This document shows positions 17,512 through 27,141 of a stretch of 64,000 bases of DNA, piece after piece. Origin of the DNA: an uncultured Bacteroidia bacterium. GTDB taxonomy: Bacteria; Bacteroidota; Bacteroidia; Bacteroidales; F082. Made by a program: the position numbers and the translations under genes. Positions within the stretch are counted from its first letter, which is position 1. Every line of letters begins with the position of its first letter. Under the pieces are notes generated by a model. That model was not told where the DNA came from, searched no databases, and saw only the letters and a list, made by a program, of their open reading frames with translations. The DNA lies in the NCBI GenBank assembly GCA_902770835.1, contig CACXUM010000006.1:46373-110372 (forward strand). The letters are read 5' to 3'.

Positions 17512-20382
17512 ATGAATCGTATCTTCAAGGCTCTGGCCATCGTCGCACTGCTTTCGCTCACTCCCTTGCGGCAGTTTGCCCAACAACCCTACAGGCAATA
17601 TGCCGACGAGGGCATCATGCTCAACTTTTTTGAAATCGGCAACCCCGACCTCCGTTTGTATCTGCTTTACAACATCGGGCTTGACGACAGGTTCTCGCTG
17701 CTTGCGGAGGACGAGTACGGCCAATTCATTGTCAATCCGAGCGAAGACCACTTCGACGGCAATTTCTTTGAGGCTTTCGAGTCGTTTTACAACAACGCCG
17801 CCACCAACTTCCGCATGATTGACAAAGTGGATCTCGACAGGCTCGTTCCCCAATGGAAAGAGCGCGTTCCGGCCATGTTTTTTACCTCTATCACCATGGA
17901 TTTGGCGCTCAACCGAGCCATGACCGAAAACAACCATTGCGTTGATTCCGACCCTTTCTGCACTTCAGACGTCATCACCTTCAACGCGGCCAACACCAGC
18001 CAAACCGCCGACCAACTTGAGGCACCCGGCGTTTTCGACGACGGTTGCATTGGCTCATCCTACAATCCCTCGTGGTATCACATGAGAATTAACACGGGCG
18101 GACAGTTCATTATTCACATGGAAGGCCACGACCCGTGGTCCAACGTAGAAAGGGACATCGACTTCTGCATGTGGGGGCCTTTCGAGCATCCAACCGACCC
18201 TTGCGTTGCCCAACTGACGACAGACAAAATCATCGACTGCAATTATTCGTCTTCCTATTCTGAAGACATCTTTCTGGGCTATTCTGAAGGCCAGCATGTG
18301 CATAACCAGAGCCACGGCACCATCACTGAGCACACCCCCGAAACAGGAGAATATTACATCCTGATGATTACCAACTATTCGCGTGAGCCTTGTGTCATTT
18401 CGTTCACCAAGACCGAAGGCTCAGGCCCCGGCACCACCGACTGCGGCATCCTGCCCGGCATTGCCACCAACGACGGCCCTTATTGCGTCGGCGAAACCAT
18501 TCATCTCTCCGTCACCACGCAAGCTGGTGCCACTTACAGTTGGACCGGCCCGAACAATTTCACCTCCACTTCGCAAAGCCCCACCTTGCCGAACTGCACT
18601 ATGGAAATGGCTGGCACCTATACCTGTGTGACAACCGTTGATGGACAAACCACCACCGGCTCGACCGAGGTCGTCATCTATGCCATGCCTGTCGCCGACT
18701 TCGAGTTCACCGCCGTTTGCGAAGGCACACCCACCCAATTCACCAGCACAGCCACCACCAACCCCTTGGGGCATGAAATTACAAGTTATGAATGGGATTT
18801 TGGCGACGGCACCACCGACGACACCCAAAACCCAACACACACTTACGCCGCTCCGGGCACCTACAATGTGACACATACCGTACAGACGGGTCGCCGGTGC
18901 GTAGATGAAATCACCCTGACAGTGACCGTCTATACCATCCCGACCATCACCGTAACGTCTAACCCCACCCAAGTCATCTTCGGCGGCACCGCAACTCTCA
19001 CCGCCAATGCGACACCAGCAGGGAACTACACCTACCATTGGGAACCCGCCAACATGGTGACCAACCCCAACAGCCAAACCACCCAAACCGTGCCCCTCAC
19101 CTCGTCGCAAGTGTACACAGTCACCGTAACAAGTGTTGACGGCGGCTGCACCAGTACCCAACAAATAGTGGTGAACATGGAAGGCTCCGACATGACGGCA
19201 ACGGCCATCGCCGAACCCGGCGAAATCTGCGAGGACGGCACGACTACCCTCCACGCCTACCCCATCAACGGCACGGGCAACTACACTTACAATTGGACGC
19301 CAGCCAACCTGCTCAGCAATGCGAGTGTGCAACACCCCATAGCCACACCTCCCCTTGGGCAGACCGAATTCTCTTGCACCATCAGCGACGGCATCGCCAC
19401 GCAGATCGTCACCGTGACCGTGACCGTTTATCCCAAGGAAGTGCAAGACCTCTATGAATCCATTTGCGCTAACGAGACCTACAACTTCTTCGGCCAAGTA
19501 CTCAACACTTCGGGCGTTTATACCCACCACTTGCAGACCCAACATGGCTGCGACAGCCTTTTGAGGCTCAACCTCACCGTAAACTCTCTCGATGCGTACG
19601 AGTTCACCGTTCCCGTAGAGGAAAGTTGCGACGAATACTTTTGGGATCCGCAAGGTCACGAAATCGTAGCAACCGACCATGATGGCCTGACCTACGACCT
19701 TTCCGGCGATTATGAAAGGACGTACAAAAACCACATGGGCTGCGACAGTGTTGTGAAGATGCACGTGCAATTCAACTACACGCCCGCACCCACGCCCATC
19801 TATCCAATGGACCCGGCAAACACCGCTCCCCACTGGGTGGTTCCGTCAACAGAATTCCAAATCAACACATACGATTTCGAACTTTGGGACACCAACCCGA
19901 ACTGCTATTGGGACACCGTCACGTGGTCGTGCGACGAGGCTCCCGGATGGCCGCTTGAGCCTTTCGGCTTGAAAGGCCAGAGTTGCAAAGTGTATGTGCT
20001 CGAACACGTTGACGACACCATTTGGCTGAAAGCCCACGCCTTCAACCGTTGCTCGCCCAACGAAGGCATCGAGCAGAAGTATTGGCTCATCAGTTCGTTC
20101 TACGGCGTGGAGGAACAGGAGGAGGCTTTCGGTTTCGACGTGATTCCCAATCCCAACAACGGGCAGATGGCCTTGCGTTTCGAGTCGCTGACGGGACGAA
20201 TCTTCGTAAAGGTGTATGACATGCGCGGCGTGCTTGTCGACGAGTTTGAAACCTTCAACGGCTCAGTCAGCAGCACGCACAATTACCAGATGAAGCCTTC
20301 GGCGGGCGGCATCTATTTCTTTGTCGCCACTTCCAAGGAAGGCACCGTGACCCGCAAGGTTGTGGTGGAGTCGGTACATTGA
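17512..20382 (+). CDS. Large secreted PKD-domain protein with T9SS sorting domain
   Basis: A 956-residue protein. ATG 17512 (MNRIFKALAIVALLSL) gives a clean signal peptide; the frame is open further upstream but overlaps the protease. Order: head domain with DPFCTSDV and DIDFCMWGPF, a pattern shared with 20531; an Ig-like segment (YSWTGPNNFT); a PKD domain (YEWDFGDGTT, THTYAAPGTYNV); more beta domains; a GCDSLLRLNL repeat; the shared pre-tail module (PHWVVPSTEFQINTYDFELWD to EQKYWLISSFYG); and the sorting domain (VIPNPNNGQM). No enzyme motif is seen. An adhesive or glycan-binding surface role is inferred. TAAATTTG at 17468 is a possible -7 box. Confidence 0.78.
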   Translation: MNRIFKALAIVALLSLTPLRQFAQQPYRQYADEGIMLNFFEIGNPDLRLYLLYNIGLDDRFSLLAEDEYGQFIVNPSEDHFDGNFFEAFESFYNNAATNFRMIDKVDLDRLVPQWKERVPAMFFTSITMDLALNRAMTENNHCVDSDPFCTSDVITFNAANTSQTADQLEAPGVFDDGCIGSSYNPSWYHMRINTGGQFIIHMEGHDPWSNVERDIDFCMWGPFEHPTDPCVAQLTTDKIIDCNYSSSYSEDIFLGYSEGQHVHNQSHGTITEHTPETGEYYILMITNYSREPCVISFTKTEGSGPGTTDCGILPGIATNDGPYCVGETIHLSVTTQAGATYSWTGPNNFTSTSQSPTLPNCTMEMAGTYTCVTTVDGQTTTGSTEVVIYAMPVADFEFTAVCEGTPTQFTSTATTNPLGHEITSYEWDFGDGTTDDTQNPTHTYAAPGTYNVTHTVQTGRRCVDEITLTVTVYTIPTITVTSNPTQVIFGGTATLTANATPAGNYTYHWEPANMVTNPNSQTTQTVPLTSSQVYTVTVTSVDGGCTSTQQIVVNMEGSDMTATAIAEPGEICEDGTTTLHAYPINGTGNYTYNWTPANLLSNASVQHPIATPPLGQTEFSCTISDGIATQIVTVTVTVYPKEVQDLYESICANETYNFFGQVLNTSGVYTHHLQTQHGCDSLLRLNLTVNSLDAYEFTVPVEESCDEYFWDPQGHEIVATDHDGLTYDLSGDYERTYKNHMGCDSVVKMHVQFNYTPAPTPIYPMDPANTAPHWVVPSTEFQINTYDFELWDTNPNCYWDTVTWSCDEAPGWPLEPFGLKGQSCKVYVLEHVDDTIWLKAHAFNRCSPNEGIEQKYWLISSFYGVEEQEEAFGFDVIPNPNNGQMALRFESLTGRIFVKVYDMRGVLVDEFETFNGSVSSTHNYQMKPSAGGIYFFVATSKEGTVTRKVVVESVH

Positions 20383-20530
20383 TGTTTTTTTCGCATTTAT
20401 TTCCATTCAAAGCCTTAAGTATTCAGATTTTGTGTATATTTGGCGGTTAATATAGGGATTCCATAAGTGAAACCCACCTGAAAAGCACCATAAAAACTAT
20501 TGATATTCAATGAATTAAAAACGCTGTCAC

Positions 20531-23500
20531 ATGAATAAATTAGCAAAAATCTTAGGTATTGCCTCGTTCCTCTTGGTCATGCCGCTGCAACAGTTTGGTC
20601 AAACTGTAAAGAACAACATCATCGAAATCGAACTCAGCGCGATTACAAACCCCGATTTCCGTTATTGTTTGCTATCCTCGATAGCCAATGATGACGAACT
20701 CATCTACACGGTCGACGAGGAAAACAGCAGTGTGTTGCTTACCACCTCACAGCCTATGCCTGAAAACCAATTCCAAGCCTACTTTGACAATCTTATGGCC
20801 AATGCAGACACCGAATTCAATTCGTTTTTGGCTGCTGACAAGGAGACGCAGGGCGCATCTTTCTCCGCATGGAAAGAGAATTTGCCCCAAGACCTTTTTG
20901 TATTGCTATTCAGACAGATGCTCATTGAAAATCCAGTCAACAGGGACGGAAACCAAACTTGTGCCACAGCAGATCCGTTTTGCACGACGGACGTGGTCAG
21001 TTTCTATATTGATGCCAGCGTTAGCGGCTCATGCGAACCAGGGCCAGACTATGGTTGCATGACCCCCTACATTGCCAGACCTCCTTATTGGTTCTATATG
21101 AAAATAGGTGTGGCAGGCACATTCACCATCCAAATAACCAATAGCAACAACAACGACTTGGACTTCTGCGCCTGGGGACCTTTTACAGACCCTGTTAGCC
21201 CATGTACAAGCCAACTGACTTCCGACAAGATCATCGACTGCGACTCGCCTTACAACAGCGTTCAGGAATGTACCATCCCTGCGAGTTCGCAAGTCGGGCA
21301 ATACTATCTTTTGGTGATTACGAGATATTCATCAGGTTCTACGACTGTCACCTTCTCTAAAGTCCCTGGTAGCGGCCCTGGCGAGACCGACTGCGGCATT
21401 TTGCCCCCAATGGTCGAAAACGACGGTCCCTATTGCGTTGGCGAAACCATCCACCTGACCGCCAACGGACAAACAGGAGCCTCCTATAGTTGGACAGGCC
21501 CTAACGGTTTTTCGTCGACCCAACAGAACCCGACTATCCACAACTGCACGATGGCCCATTCCGGCACCTACACTTGCACCATTTCCATAGGCAGCGCAAC
21601 CAACAGCGCAACCACCGAAGTGGTAGTCATACCCCAACCCACGGCCAACTTCAACTACACCTCGGAGTGCAGAGGCACGCCGACACAATTCACCAGCACC
21701 AGCACCACCAACCCGCCAGGGCAGCAAATACAGAGTTACCAATGGAACTTCGGCGACGGGCAGACCGGCTCGGGCCAAAGCGTGACGCACACCTATGCCA
21801 ATGCTGGTAACTATACGGTCACCCTGACCACTTCGTGCGGCAACGGCCATTGCACCAGCACCAAGACCCAAACCGTGCCCGTGTATGCCGCGCCTGTTGC
21901 CGCAGCCACGGCCAACCCCAGCACGGTAATCTATGGCGGCGTTTCGACCCTGACCGCCACGGCAGGCACCACCGGCTCATTCAACTTCCACTGGGAACCG
22001 GCCAACATGGTGGTCAATCCCAACGCCCAAACCACGCAGACCGTCCCGTTGCAGGCCACGCAAACCTACACCGTGACCGTCACCAACCCGCAAGGCGGCT
22101 GCTCAAGCACGGCACAAGTCACTGTGAGCATGGAAGGCTCCAACATGACCGCCCACGCCACCGCCGACCAAAACACCTTGTGCGAAGGCGAGTCGACCAC
22201 ACTGCACGCCTATCCTTCGGGCGGCACGGGCAACTACACCTATAGTTGGACTCCTGCCAACACGCTCAACAACGCCAACATCCAAAACCCCGTGGCCACA
22301 CCGCCCGTGGGCACCACCACCTACACATGCGCCGTCAGCGACGGCATCACCAGCCAGAACGTCAACGTGTCGGTAACCGTCTATCCCAACATGGAGTCCG
22401 ACATCTACCAGACCATCTGCGAAAACCAAACTTACCAGTTCTTCGACCAAGCCCTGCAAGCACCCGGCGTTTACAGTCACACCATCGAGACCACGCACGG
22501 CTGCGACAGCACCATCCACCTGCACCTTGACAATTGGGACATCTACGAAACCCCCATTACGCGCCATTTCTGCCAAGGCGAATCCTACAACTTCTTCGGC
22601 AATCAACTGAGTTCGGGAGGCATCTATTACCACACCTTGGAATCGGTTCACGGCTGCGACAGCACCATCAAACTCAACCTCATCCAAGACCCGGTTTATG
22701 AAATCCACCTGACCGAATCGACATGCCAAGGCGGACCGGGCTATTACTTTGCTCCACTTGATATGTATTTCCCGCCCAGCCCATATCCGAATGTACTCAT
22801 GTTTGAAACGGCTGCAGGCTGCGACAGCATCGTTTTCCTCACCGTTGAAGAAGCCGAGTACAACTCAAAGACCTACAATGTGTCGCTTTGCGCCACCGAG
22901 TACACTTGGGGTTCAAACGGGATGACCTATTACGAATCAGGCACCTACTACGATACCCTTTCGTTCCCCAACGCTTGCGACAGCACCCTCACCCTCAACC
23001 TTGAACTGAGACCCAGTTTCAACGATAATATTGAGGTTACCAGTTGTGACAAATATCGCTGGAAAAACGACACTTATGGTGTTGACATGACCTTCGAAGA
23101 AAGCACGGTTTACACGCACCACTACAGCAATGCTTTCGGCTGCGACAGCGAGGCGACCCTCTATCTCACCATCAACGACCACGATGAGGTAACGTTAGAA
23201 GTGCCTGTAAATGAGAGTTGCGATAGTTACCTTTGGGATCCGCAAGGCCACGAATACACTCCGGGCAGCATTTACGTTCAAGGCAACGCCTATGATCCAG
23301 AAGACCATGTGTTCAACATTTCAACTCACGGGACTCCATACGTCAGGACTTATAAGAACATCCACGACTGCGATAGCGTCGTGTCGATGTATGTCACATT
23401 CGAGTACACCCCTCACCCCACTCCCATCTATCCCATGGATGCCACCAACGACAAGCCGCACTGGGTTGTGACGGCCACCGAGTTCCAAATCAACTCTTAC

Positions 23501-24004
23501 GACTTCAACCTTTGGGACGAAAACCCGAATTGCCATTGGGACACCGTTCTCTGGACTTGCGACGAGGCTCCCGAGTGGATTCTCGAACCCTTTGGCGACC
23601 GCGCCCAATGCTGCAAGTTGTATGTGCTTGGCTATGTTCCCGACACGATTTGGCTGAAAGCCTATGCCTACAACGAATGTGCCGGAGAGGGCATCGAACA
23701 GAAGTATTGGCTCAAGAGTTCGTTCTATGGCATTGAGGAGCAGGCCACTAACATGGCCACCTTCGACATTGTGCCCAACCCCAACAACGGCCAGATGACG
23801 CTTAACTTCGAATACCTTACCGGAAAGACCAATATCCGCGTCTACAACATGCTCGGCACGATGATCGACCAATTCGAGACCTACAACAGCATCGGTGCCA
23901 ACACCTACCAATACGACATGAAGACCAAAGCCGACGGCATCTATTTCTTCGTCGCGACGAGCAAGGAAGGCACCATCGCCAAAAAGGTCGTCATTCAGCA
24001 TTAA
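20531..24004 (+). CDS. Large secreted PKD and CDS-repeat protein with T9SS sorting domain
   Basis: A 1157-residue paralogue of the 17512 product. Signal peptide MNKLAKILGIASFLLV; the same head (DPFCTTDVVSF, DLDFCAWGPF, SDKIIDC); an Ig-like segment (YSWTGPNGFS); PKD (YQWNFGDGQT, VTHTYANAGNY); then a longer run of repeats each ending in GCDSxxxLxL or ACDSTLTLNL, about six copies between residues 640 and 900. It ends with the shared pre-tail module (PHWVVTATEFQINSYDFNLWD) and sorting domain (IVPNPNNGQM). The paired cysteines and repetitive beta structure suggest a surface fibre or adhesin. TATATTTG at 20435 is a possible -7 box. The next gene follows after 27 bases. Confidence 0.78.
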   Translation: MNKLAKILGIASFLLVMPLQQFGQTVKNNIIEIELSAITNPDFRYCLLSSIANDDELIYTVDEENSSVLLTTSQPMPENQFQAYFDNLMANADTEFNSFLAADKETQGASFSAWKENLPQDLFVLLFRQMLIENPVNRDGNQTCATADPFCTTDVVSFYIDASVSGSCEPGPDYGCMTPYIARPPYWFYMKIGVAGTFTIQITNSNNNDLDFCAWGPFTDPVSPCTSQLTSDKIIDCDSPYNSVQECTIPASSQVGQYYLLVITRYSSGSTTVTFSKVPGSGPGETDCGILPPMVENDGPYCVGETIHLTANGQTGASYSWTGPNGFSSTQQNPTIHNCTMAHSGTYTCTISIGSATNSATTEVVVIPQPTANFNYTSECRGTPTQFTSTSTTNPPGQQIQSYQWNFGDGQTGSGQSVTHTYANAGNYTVTLTTSCGNGHCTSTKTQTVPVYAAPVAAATANPSTVIYGGVSTLTATAGTTGSFNFHWEPANMVVNPNAQTTQTVPLQATQTYTVTVTNPQGGCSSTAQVTVSMEGSNMTAHATADQNTLCEGESTTLHAYPSGGTGNYTYSWTPANTLNNANIQNPVATPPVGTTTYTCAVSDGITSQNVNVSVTVYPNMESDIYQTICENQTYQFFDQALQAPGVYSHTIETTHGCDSTIHLHLDNWDIYETPITRHFCQGESYNFFGNQLSSGGIYYHTLESVHGCDSTIKLNLIQDPVYEIHLTESTCQGGPGYYFAPLDMYFPPSPYPNVLMFETAAGCDSIVFLTVEEAEYNSKTYNVSLCATEYTWGSNGMTYYESGTYYDTLSFPNACDSTLTLNLELRPSFNDNIEVTSCDKYRWKNDTYGVDMTFEESTVYTHHYSNAFGCDSEATLYLTINDHDEVTLEVPVNESCDSYLWDPQGHEYTPGSIYVQGNAYDPEDHVFNISTHGTPYVRTYKNIHDCDSVVSMYVTFEYTPHPTPIYPMDATNDKPHWVVTATEFQINSYDFNLWDENPNCHWDTVLWTCDEAPEWILEPFGDRAQCCKLYVLGYVPDTIWLKAYAYNECAGEGIEQKYWLKSSFYGIEEQATNMATFDIVPNPNNGQMTLNFEYLTGKTNIRVYNMLGTMIDQFETYNSIGANTYQYDMKTKADGIYFFVATSKEGTIAKKVVIQH

Positions 24005-24031
24005 CCGAACTAAGATGAACTGCTTCAAGAG

Positions 24032-27000
24032 ATGAACCGCTTTAAGAAAACCATATTGCTGCTATTGCTTTCTTGCCTTGCTCTGCCCACGGCTTGGTCG
24101 CAAAACACCTCCACCCAAGGCAAGGAGTTTTGGCTCTCGTTCATGCACAATGGTTACAAAGACCACACTTTGGGTGGCTGGGTCATCAACCAAGTGCTTA
24201 TCAGTGCCAAGCGTGACTGCTCAGGCACCGTCACCAACCCGTTGACAGGATGGACGGAGAACTTCTCAGTGAGGGCCAACAACATCACCACTGTCGAGAT
24301 TCCCGAGCAGCAAGGTTATCACAACGGCAACATTAACGAAGTCATTTCACAAAAGGGCATCAAAGTGGTTGCAACCGACACCATTTCAGTTTATTGCACC
24401 AACATCGCCTATGTTTCGTTTGATGCCTCATTCGTGCTGCCCACCGAAAGCCTCGGCGACGAATACATCATCCAGTGTTCCGATCAATCGATGACCGGGA
24501 CAAATTCCTATGTCTACAATAACGAAACCAGCGCATTCCTCATTGTGGCCACCGAAGACAACACGGAAGTTGAAATCACGCCCACAGCCAACACCTTGGG
24601 CGGACACCAAGCAGGCGAAGCCTTCAGCATAACAATGAACGAGGGCGAAACCTACCAAGTAAGGTCGGTGAGAACCGGCCAAAACCGCGACCTCAGCGGG
24701 ACGCACGTGCTGGCCAGCGACTGCAAGCGCATCGCCGTATTCAACGGAAACACGCTCACCTGCATTCCAACGACCATGGACAACGGCTACGACCAAGTGT
24801 TTGAGCAAGCCATGCCCTTGCGCTCGTGGGGAAAGAACTTTGTGGTGACCAGTTCGCGCAACCGCAACCGCGATTTCATCAAAATCACCTCAAGTGCCAA
24901 CAATAACCAAATCACCAAGAACGGCGAGCCTTTGATTAACCTGAGGGCTGGGCAGTCTTACTTCTTCGACATGAACGAGAGCGAAGGCTCGTGCTTCCTT
25001 CAAGCCACACAGCCTTCCGCCGTCTATCTCTTCAACAATTCGAGTTACGACCAAAGCTGGGCAGGCGGCTTGGGCGACCCCTCCATGGTGTGGATTGCCC
25101 CCGTCGAGCAAAGGATTGATGAGGTGACTTTCACCACTTTCAACCATGTCAACATCGACATCCAAGTCCACTACATCAACATCATTGTCAATACCGAGGA
25201 CATCAACAACGTGTATTTGGACGGCACACAGATTTCGCCTTTGTCGTTCAGCCGCGTTGTCGGCAACTCCGAATACAGTTATGCAAGGTTGGACATCGAA
25301 CATGGCGTGCATCAGATTGCTTGCGAAAACGGTTTCAACGCCCACGTGTACGGCTTCGGCGATGCCAAGGGTTACGCTTACTTGGTCGGCTCTAATGCCA
25401 TCAACTTGAGTTCGAGCCTCCAACTCAATGACGAATTGGTGCTGCCCAACGACAATTACAACTATTGTCCCGACTTGCCCATCAATTTCCATGTGGAAGT
25501 CAACATTCCGAACTACGAACTTGTTTGGGATTTTGGCGACGGCACAACGAGCAACCAAAACCCCGTGATGCACACCTATAATGGCAGGCAAGTCTACAAC
25601 GTTTCGCTGACCATCAACACCGATGAAGGTGGCTGCACAGGCGCATCGAGCAACACTACTCATTTCACCGTCGATACGAGGCCGCAATACATTACCGAAA
25701 ACGCCGAGGTTTGCTCCGGCGATTTCTATTCGGGCCACGGCTTCAACAATGTGCCCATCCATAACGACACCATCCTCGTACGTTTGGTGGACAACCTCGA
25801 ACATCCCGAATGTCAGGACTCGCTGCTCGTTTATGTCGATGCGCGTCCCGCCTATCACATTCCCATCAACGACAGCCGCTGCTGGCAAGGTCATCCGGCC
25901 ATTTACGACGACCACGGCTTCAGTTTCGAGTACAACCAACCCGGAGAATACGACCGCCAACTCAACCTCGAAACCGTCAACGGCTGCGACAGCATCCTTA
26001 TGCTGCACCTCACCGTAGCCGACCAAGTCACCTACGACTTCGACCATCATGAGTGCAGCAGCAGCTATGTTTGGGACGGCGAAACCTACACTACCCCAGG
26101 CACTTACGAAAAGCTTTACACCACGGCAAGCGGCTGCGACAGCATCGTCACCCTGCACCTTACCATGGGGCTTTCGCAACACGTCGCTTTCGACACCATC
26201 ACCTGCGGCATCTTTGTTTGGAACGGCATGGAATACGATGAAGACGGCATCTACCAGCAGGTTTTCACCACCTACGACGGCTGCGACAGCATTGTGGAGT
26301 GCAACCTCAAAACATCAGGCAATGTGGAAGGCACTACCACCTCCGTAAGCGATTGCAATTCATACATTTGGCTTGGCACGGAATATACCGAGTCGGGCAC
26401 TTACGAAAAAACCCTGCCCACCGTTTTGGGTTGCGACAGCCTCGTCCACCTTGACCTCCATCTCAACTACACCCCCGACCCCACCGACATCTACCCTGTA
26501 GACCCCTTGAACACCGCTCCCCACTGGGTTGTGGCGGCCACCGAATTCCAAATCAACTCGTATGAATTCCACTTCTGGGACTATAATCCACACTGCCGTT
26601 GGGAATCCGTTGCTTGGTGGTTCGAGGATCCCGACATAGAGTGGTTGCTCGAACCTGACACCACCACCAACCCTGTAGGCTTAAAATGCAGGATGTATGT
26701 GCTTGACCATGTTGACGATACAGTTTGGCTCCACGCCAAGGCCTACAACGAATGTACCGAAGAGGGCATCGAGCGCAGATATTGGTTCAAGTGTTCGTTC
26801 TTCGGCGTAGACGAATCCAGTCAAGCCGATTTCAGCGTCCTTCCCAATCCCAACAACGGACAGATGGCCCTCCACTTCGAGCATCTGACGGGCAAGGTCG
26901 GTATCAAGGTTTACGACATGCGCGGCACGCTGGTCGATGACTTCCAGACCGCTAACCACAACGACTCCAGCACCTATTATTATAATATGAAGTCGAAGGC

Positions 27001-27073
27001 TGATGGCGTTTACCTCTTCGTCGTAACGAGCAAGGAAGGCATATTGACCAAAAAAGTGATTATTTGCAATTAA
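24032..27073 (+). CDS. IgGFc-binding-like secreted protein with PKD, CDS repeats and T9SS domain
   Basis: A 1013-residue protein with signal peptide MNRFKKTILLLLLSCLALP. Residues ~25-440 match the pattern of the IgGFc-binding N-terminal domain (STQGKEFWLSFM, DCSGTVTNPLTGWT, FLIVATEDNTEVEITP, VWIAPVEQRIDEVTF). This domain is named after mucus-type Fc-gamma-binding proteins, but its ligand in bacteria is unproven. A PKD domain (LVWDFGDGTTS), about five CDS repeats (GCDSILMLHL, GCDSIVTLHL and similar), the pre-tail module (PHWVVAATEFQINSYEFHFWD) and the sorting domain (VLPNPNNGQM) follow. Likely a surface-displayed binding protein. It shares its head with 27142 and its tail with 17512 and 20531. 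Confidence 0.78.
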   Translation: MNRFKKTILLLLLSCLALPTAWSQNTSTQGKEFWLSFMHNGYKDHTLGGWVINQVLISAKRDCSGTVTNPLTGWTENFSVRANNITTVEIPEQQGYHNGNINEVISQKGIKVVATDTISVYCTNIAYVSFDASFVLPTESLGDEYIIQCSDQSMTGTNSYVYNNETSAFLIVATEDNTEVEITPTANTLGGHQAGEAFSITMNEGETYQVRSVRTGQNRDLSGTHVLASDCKRIAVFNGNTLTCIPTTMDNGYDQVFEQAMPLRSWGKNFVVTSSRNRNRDFIKITSSANNNQITKNGEPLINLRAGQSYFFDMNESEGSCFLQATQPSAVYLFNNSSYDQSWAGGLGDPSMVWIAPVEQRIDEVTFTTFNHVNIDIQVHYINIIVNTEDINNVYLDGTQISPLSFSRVVGNSEYSYARLDIEHGVHQIACENGFNAHVYGFGDAKGYAYLVGSNAINLSSSLQLNDELVLPNDNYNYCPDLPINFHVEVNIPNYELVWDFGDGTTSNQNPVMHTYNGRQVYNVSLTINTDEGGCTGASSNTTHFTVDTRPQYITENAEVCSGDFYSGHGFNNVPIHNDTILVRLVDNLEHPECQDSLLVYVDARPAYHIPINDSRCWQGHPAIYDDHGFSFEYNQPGEYDRQLNLETVNGCDSILMLHLTVADQVTYDFDHHECSSSYVWDGETYTTPGTYEKLYTTASGCDSIVTLHLTMGLSQHVAFDTITCGIFVWNGMEYDEDGIYQQVFTTYDGCDSIVECNLKTSGNVEGTTTSVSDCNSYIWLGTEYTESGTYEKTLPTVLGCDSLVHLDLHLNYTPDPTDIYPVDPLNTAPHWVVAATEFQINSYEFHFWDYNPHCRWESVAWWFEDPDIEWLLEPDTTTNPVGLKCRMYVLDHVDDTVWLHAKAYNECTEEGIERRYWFKCSFFGVDESSQADFSVLPNPNNGQMALHFEHLTGKVGIKVYDMRGTLVDDFQTANHNDSSTYYYNMKSKADGVYLFVVTSKEGILTKKVIICN

Positions 27074-27084
27074 AATGGCAATAA

Positions 27085-27117
27085 TTTGCGTTGATTTGGA
27101 AAAAAGTTGTATTTTAG
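27085..27117 (+). promoter_or_regulatory. Candidate promoter of the 27142 gene
   Basis: TTTG at 27085-27088 and TATTTTAG at 27110-27117 are 21 bases apart. The second box deviates from TAnnTTTG at one position. It lies 25 bases before ATG 27142, so this gene need not depend on read-through from the preceding paralogue. Confidence 0.45.
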
Positions 27118-27141
27118 CGGCATAATTCAAAATCAAACGCC

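Noticed and set aside
18421-19833. 470-residue open frame on the minus strand
   Set aside because: A shadow of the PKD-domain T9SS gene; low-complexity Gly/Val/His-rich product with no domain.
24890-26182. 430-residue open frame on the minus strand
   Set aside because: A shadow of the IgGFc-binding-like gene, as judged by its composition and the lack of motifs.
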